Below are positions 54,915 through 57,187 of a stretch of 57,187 nucleotides of DNA, piece by piece (position 1 is the first letter of the stretch; every line of letters starts with the position of its first letter). Under the pieces are notes generated by a model. It did no database searches. It saw only the letters and a list, made by a program, of their open reading frames with translations, and was not told the origin of the DNA. Position numbers and translations under genes: made by a program. This DNA comes from an uncultured Ruminococcus sp. Its GTDB lineage: Bacteria; Bacillota; Clostridia; Oscillospirales; Acutalibacteraceae. The stretch covers positions 1-57,187 of the forward strand of contig CACYWT010000006.1 of assembly GCA_902778175.1 (NCBI GenBank). Reading direction: 5' to 3'.

Positions 54915-55819
54915 TGATTGACGTTACTCTGCTCGGAACAGGCGGTATGCTGCCAAAAAAAGACAGATGGCTCGCATCTTGTCTGATAAGCTGCGGCGGT
55001 CATTCAATACTGATCGACTGCGGTGAGGGTACGCAGATCGCTCTCAAATGCGCTCAGCGAAAAACCAAACCGATTGATCTTATATGCATTACTCACTTTC
55101 ATGCCGATCATATTTCCGGACTACCTGGTTTTTTGCTTTCGATGGGAAATGAAGGGCGCACTGAACCTGTAACTATAGCAGGACCGGAAGGAATAGAAAA
55201 AATAGTTCGGAATCTTTGTATTATAGCGCCCCAGCTGCCTTTTGAGATCAGATTTGCTGATCTTCATGATTCAGCCGGTTTTGTTTCCGGCTCTCTTAAT
55301 ATCAATTCTTATAAACTGAATCATAGTATTGAATGTATTGGCTATAATTTTGAATTGCCGCGGTCCGGAAAATTTGATATTGCCAAAGCTGAAAAAAACG
55401 GGATCCCTAAATCTTTATGGTCACAGCTGCAGAGAGAGGGGAGAGTATTTTCGGGTGATAAGCTTTATACCTATGATATGGTCAGCAGCGGACCACGCCG
55501 CGGGATAAAGATCTCTTATTGTACAGATACACGACCGTGCGCTTCTATTGTTCCGGCGGTAAGGGATTCAGATCTTTTTATCTGCGAAGGCTTATACTAT
55601 GATGATGAAAAATTCAGCCGAACAGCTGAAAAAGGACATATGATCTTTCGTGAAGCAGCAGGCATTGCAAAAGAAGCTGAGGTAAAAAGATTATGGCTTA
55701 CACATTTTAGTCCGGCGCTTGATAATCCTGAAGATGGTCTTGAGCAGGCAAGAAAAACTTTTCCGGAAACATATTGCGGATATGATGGAATGAGTATCAC
55801 ATTAACATATCATGATTGA
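54914..55819 (+). CDS. rnz: Ribonuclease Z
   Basis: A 301-residue metallo-beta-lactamase-fold nuclease that trims tRNA 3' ends. Motif II is THFHADHISGLPGF (His61, His63, Asp65, His66), motif III the His in LNHSIECIGYNFE, motif IV the Asp in 'SYCTDTRPC', motif V 'LTHFSPAL'. The exosite arm typical of RNase Z lies in 'DIAKAEKNGIPKSLWSQLQ'. ATG 54914 shares a base with the previous stop and follows GGAGG by 9 bases; the GTG three bases earlier is an alternative. Confidence 0.93.
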   Translation: MIDVTLLGTGGMLPKKDRWLASCLISCGGHSILIDCGEGTQIALKCAQRKTKPIDLICITHFHADHISGLPGFLLSMGNEGRTEPVTIAGPEGIEKIVRNLCIIAPQLPFEIRFADLHDSAGFVSGSLNINSYKLNHSIECIGYNFELPRSGKFDIAKAEKNGIPKSLWSQLQREGRVFSGDKLYTYDMVSSGPRRGIKISYCTDTRPCASIVPAVRDSDLFICEGLYYDDEKFSRTAEKGHMIFREAAGIAKEAEVKRLWLTHFSPALDNPEDGLEQARKTFPETYCGYDGMSITLTYHD

Positions 55820-55836
55820 TTTATGGAGCGCTGATA

Positions 55837-56319
55837 ATGAGAGTAAAACATGAATTTGATCCTATATATAATGAAAACTCCGTAATTCTGATACTCGGCA
55901 GTCTGCCTTCTGTAAAATCACGCGATCAGAATTTTTATTACGGTCACCCCCGTAACCGTTTCTGGCAGATTATCGCAAAAATATGTAATTCTCCGGTTCC
56001 TATGACTATTTCCGGGAAAACAGATTTATGCCTTGATAACAGAATAGCCTTATGGGATGTTATCGAATCTTGCGATATAACCGGATCTTCGGATAGTTCA
56101 ATAAAAAACGTCAGGCTTAATGATCTGAGTATTATCTTTGAAAAAAGTGATATAAAAAAGATTTTTCTCAACGGTTCCGCTGCTTACAGATTTTATAAAA
56201 CCGGTGATTTCAAGGATTATCCTGATGCAGTCAGACTTCCTTCAACAAGTCCGGCTAACGCTTCGTACAGCTTTGAAAGGTTGCTCGGGGAATGGAGCAT
56301 AATAAAGGAATATATGTAA
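55837..56319 (+). CDS. DNA-deoxyinosine (hypoxanthine) glycosylase, UDG superfamily
   Basis: A 160-residue member of the UDG-like superfamily. The motif 'LILGSLPSVKSRDQNFYYGHPRNRFWQII' (residues about 17-45, given by key parts: GSLPS and YYGHPRNRFW) and C-terminal 'PSTSPANA' match the hypoxanthine-DNA glycosylase family (TIGR04274-type, as I recall). It would remove deaminated adenine from DNA. ATG 55837 has GGAG 8 bases upstream; an earlier in-frame start lies in the rnz end. The gene overlaps nothing and precedes the dipeptidase by 23 bases. Confidence 0.9.
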   Translation: MRVKHEFDPIYNENSVILILGSLPSVKSRDQNFYYGHPRNRFWQIIAKICNSPVPMTISGKTDLCLDNRIALWDVIESCDITGSSDSSIKNVRLNDLSIIFEKSDIKKIFLNGSAAYRFYKTGDFKDYPDAVRLPSTSPANASYSFERLLGEWSIIKEYM

Positions 56320-56342
56320 ATAATCAGAATAGAGGTAATACT

Positions 56343-57002
56343 ATGTCAACAGATTACAGAAAAAATATTACAATGAATCCATCAGGATTTGTTTTATTAG
56401 CGGATTATGTTCCGCATATCATTCAGGAAATAAGATATTATTCTTCATATAATTTCATAGGTGATCGTATAGATTGTTATGAAGAGCCTTGCGCAATTAT
56501 AACCAGGGAGGCTGCCAGAGCGCTGAAATCCGTCAGCAATGAAATGATCGTACAAGGTTACAGACTTAAAGTATTTGATGCTTACAGACCAGCCGGAGCA
56601 GTAAAGCATTTTGTTCTGTGGGGGATAGAGGATCAGGATATCAGAATGAAACAATATTTTTATCCGGATCTTGAAAAACAGGAGCTTTTTTCAAAAGGCT
56701 ATATTGCGAAGCAGTCCAGTCACAGCAGAGGAAGTACCATTGATCTGACGCTGTTCGATATGAAAACCGGAAAAGAACTTGATATGGGAAGTCCGTTTGA
56801 TCTTTTCAGTGAGAAATCTCATCCGGATTATAAGGGTATAACCGAGGAGCAGTATAGTAACAGAATGATTTTGCAAATGGTTATGATCAGAAACGGATTC
56901 AAACCCATAGACTGCGAATGGTGGCACTTCACATTGGACGATGAACCATATCCCGATACATATTTTGAATTTCCGGTTTCCTCTTCATATCTTCGCAAAT
57001 AA
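56343..57002 (+). CDS. D-alanyl-D-alanine dipeptidase, VanX/DdpX family (M15D)
   Basis: A 219-residue zinc peptidase that splits free D-Ala-D-Ala. The motifs are VFDAYRPAGAV with Arg82, SSHSRGSTIDLTL with zinc ligands His127 and Asp134, and CEWWHF with Glu192 (base) and His195 (third ligand). It has no signal peptide, so it acts in the cytoplasm like VanX. Outside van clusters such enzymes can recycle peptidoglycan dipeptides; there are no vanH/vanA/vanR genes in the window, so resistance is not implied. AGAGG lies 9 bases upstream of ATG 56343. Confidence 0.93.
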   Translation: MSTDYRKNITMNPSGFVLLADYVPHIIQEIRYYSSYNFIGDRIDCYEEPCAIITREAARALKSVSNEMIVQGYRLKVFDAYRPAGAVKHFVLWGIEDQDIRMKQYFYPDLEKQELFSKGYIAKQSSHSRGSTIDLTLFDMKTGKELDMGSPFDLFSEKSHPDYKGITEEQYSNRMILQMVMIRNGFKPIDCEWWHFTLDDEPYPDTYFEFPVSSSYLRK

Positions 57003-57043
57003 ACTAAAGCAATACTGTAAAAATACATTATCTCAGAATAACT

Positions 57044-57078
57044 AACACCTTCCGTAGCTTTCTGCTGCAGAAGGTGTT
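57044..57078 (+). terminator. Hairpin after the dipeptidase gene
   Basis: AACACCTTC/GAAGGTGTT (57044-57052 with 57070-57078) forms a 9-bp stem with a 17-base loop, followed by GCTGTTTATT. The tail is only partly T-rich, so it is a moderate terminator. Confidence 0.6.
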
Positions 57079-57093
57079 GCTGTTTATTGGTAT

Positions 57094-57111
57094 CCGCCCA
57101 ATAACCCCGCG
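57094..57111 (-). repeat. Inverted partner of the 18-base sequence at 75-92
   Basis: On the minus strand this is exactly CGCGGGGTTATTGGGCGG. The minus-strand reading frame around it (from about 57115) begins Met-Ala-Arg-Gly-Tyr-Trp-Ala, matching Met-Thr-Arg-Gly-Tyr-Trp-Ala at the left end. Sequences beyond the 18 bases differ. Confidence 0.6.
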
Positions 57112-57187
57112 CCATGCCGAATTGAAGAAACCATGGTAAAATAAACTCCGAATAGAAATACTCCAATGAAGTGAAACAGAGTCCAAT

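Noticed and set aside
56343-57002. Vancomycin resistance cluster
   Set aside because: Only a VanX-type dipeptidase is present; no vanH, vanA-type ligase or vanRS genes lie nearby, so a peptidoglycan recycling role is more likely.
56828-57166. 112-residue minus-strand frame at the right end
   Set aside because: Most of it is antisense to the dipeptidase gene, and the hydrophobic tail is an artefact of that; only the RGYWA segment is noted as a repeat.

Overview
The window looks like chromosome of a low-GC Gram-positive bacterium, most likely a Ruminococcus-like member of the Oscillospiraceae. The grounds are an AT-rich base composition, a PolC-type replicase, the Firmicute gene orders pyrH-frr-uppS-cdsA-dxr-rseP-ispG-polC and xseA-xseB-ispA-dxs-tlyA-nadK-argR-recN, a tyrosine T-box leader, a DUF4364 protein, the MEP isoprenoid route, and Shine-Dalgarno sites of the AGGAGG type. 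At least eight genes appear to start with TTG. This assignment is inference from content; no database search was possible.

Layout. 1-1.1 kb: an orphan small gene, then a 0.5 kb remnant of a group II (class C-like) intron that has lost its reverse transcriptase and sits directly behind an intrinsic terminator. 1.1-4.3 kb: a DUF4364 pair and a secreted repeat/CAP-domain protein. 4.3-11.2 kb: two FAD oxidoreductases, an HlyD/FtsX-type export pair without its own ATPase, a DUF6873 protein and a cysteine synthase. 11.4-25.2 kb: a long housekeeping run (pyrimidine kinase, ribosome recycling, undecaprenyl and phospholipid synthesis, Dxr, RseP, IspG, PolC, Lon, EngB). 25.2-30.6 kb: a minimal SufB/SufC-like pair, formate-THF ligase, TsaE, TsaB, RpiB. 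30.6-34.1 kb: a 44-residue cysteine-rich peptide, then a Fur-family regulator and a zinc-type ABC importer behind a promoter carrying a perfect 7-1-7 palindrome. 34.1-38.4 kb: T-box, tyrS, nusB, a TsaD-like paralogue and glmM. 38.5-39.5 kb: a lone GT2-like protein. 39.5-57 kb: RuvC/A/B, XseA/B, FPP synthase, Dxs, TlyA, NadK, ArgR, RecN, HIT, ComEC, HolA, RNase M5-like, RNase Z, a DNA glycosylase and a VanX-type dipeptidase.

Functional links. Five isoprenoid genes (dxs, dxr, ispG, an FPP/GGPP synthase, uppS) lead to undecaprenyl phosphate; with glmM and cdsA the window is rich in envelope precursor synthesis. RuvABC, XseAB, RecN, PolC, HolA, ComEC and the glycosylase form a strong replication/repair set. 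TsaE and TsaB supply part of the t6A tRNA modification machinery; RNase M5-like, RNase Z, TlyA, EngB and Frr serve RNA and ribosome maturation.

The less ordinary content is: a family of short terminal-inverted-repeat elements (at least two full copies, one truncated copy and one solo end) lying in untranslated regions; rseP without any usable start codon in frame; the candidate Zur operator with the divergent Cys-rich peptide; the ORF-less intron at a terminator; the GT2 protein and the ComEC C-terminal domain, both of which have lost their expected metal-binding residues; and an 18-base sequence shared in opposite orientation by the two ends of the window. I found no CRISPR array, tRNA, rRNA, prophage or intact transposase, and no clearly new multi-gene system.
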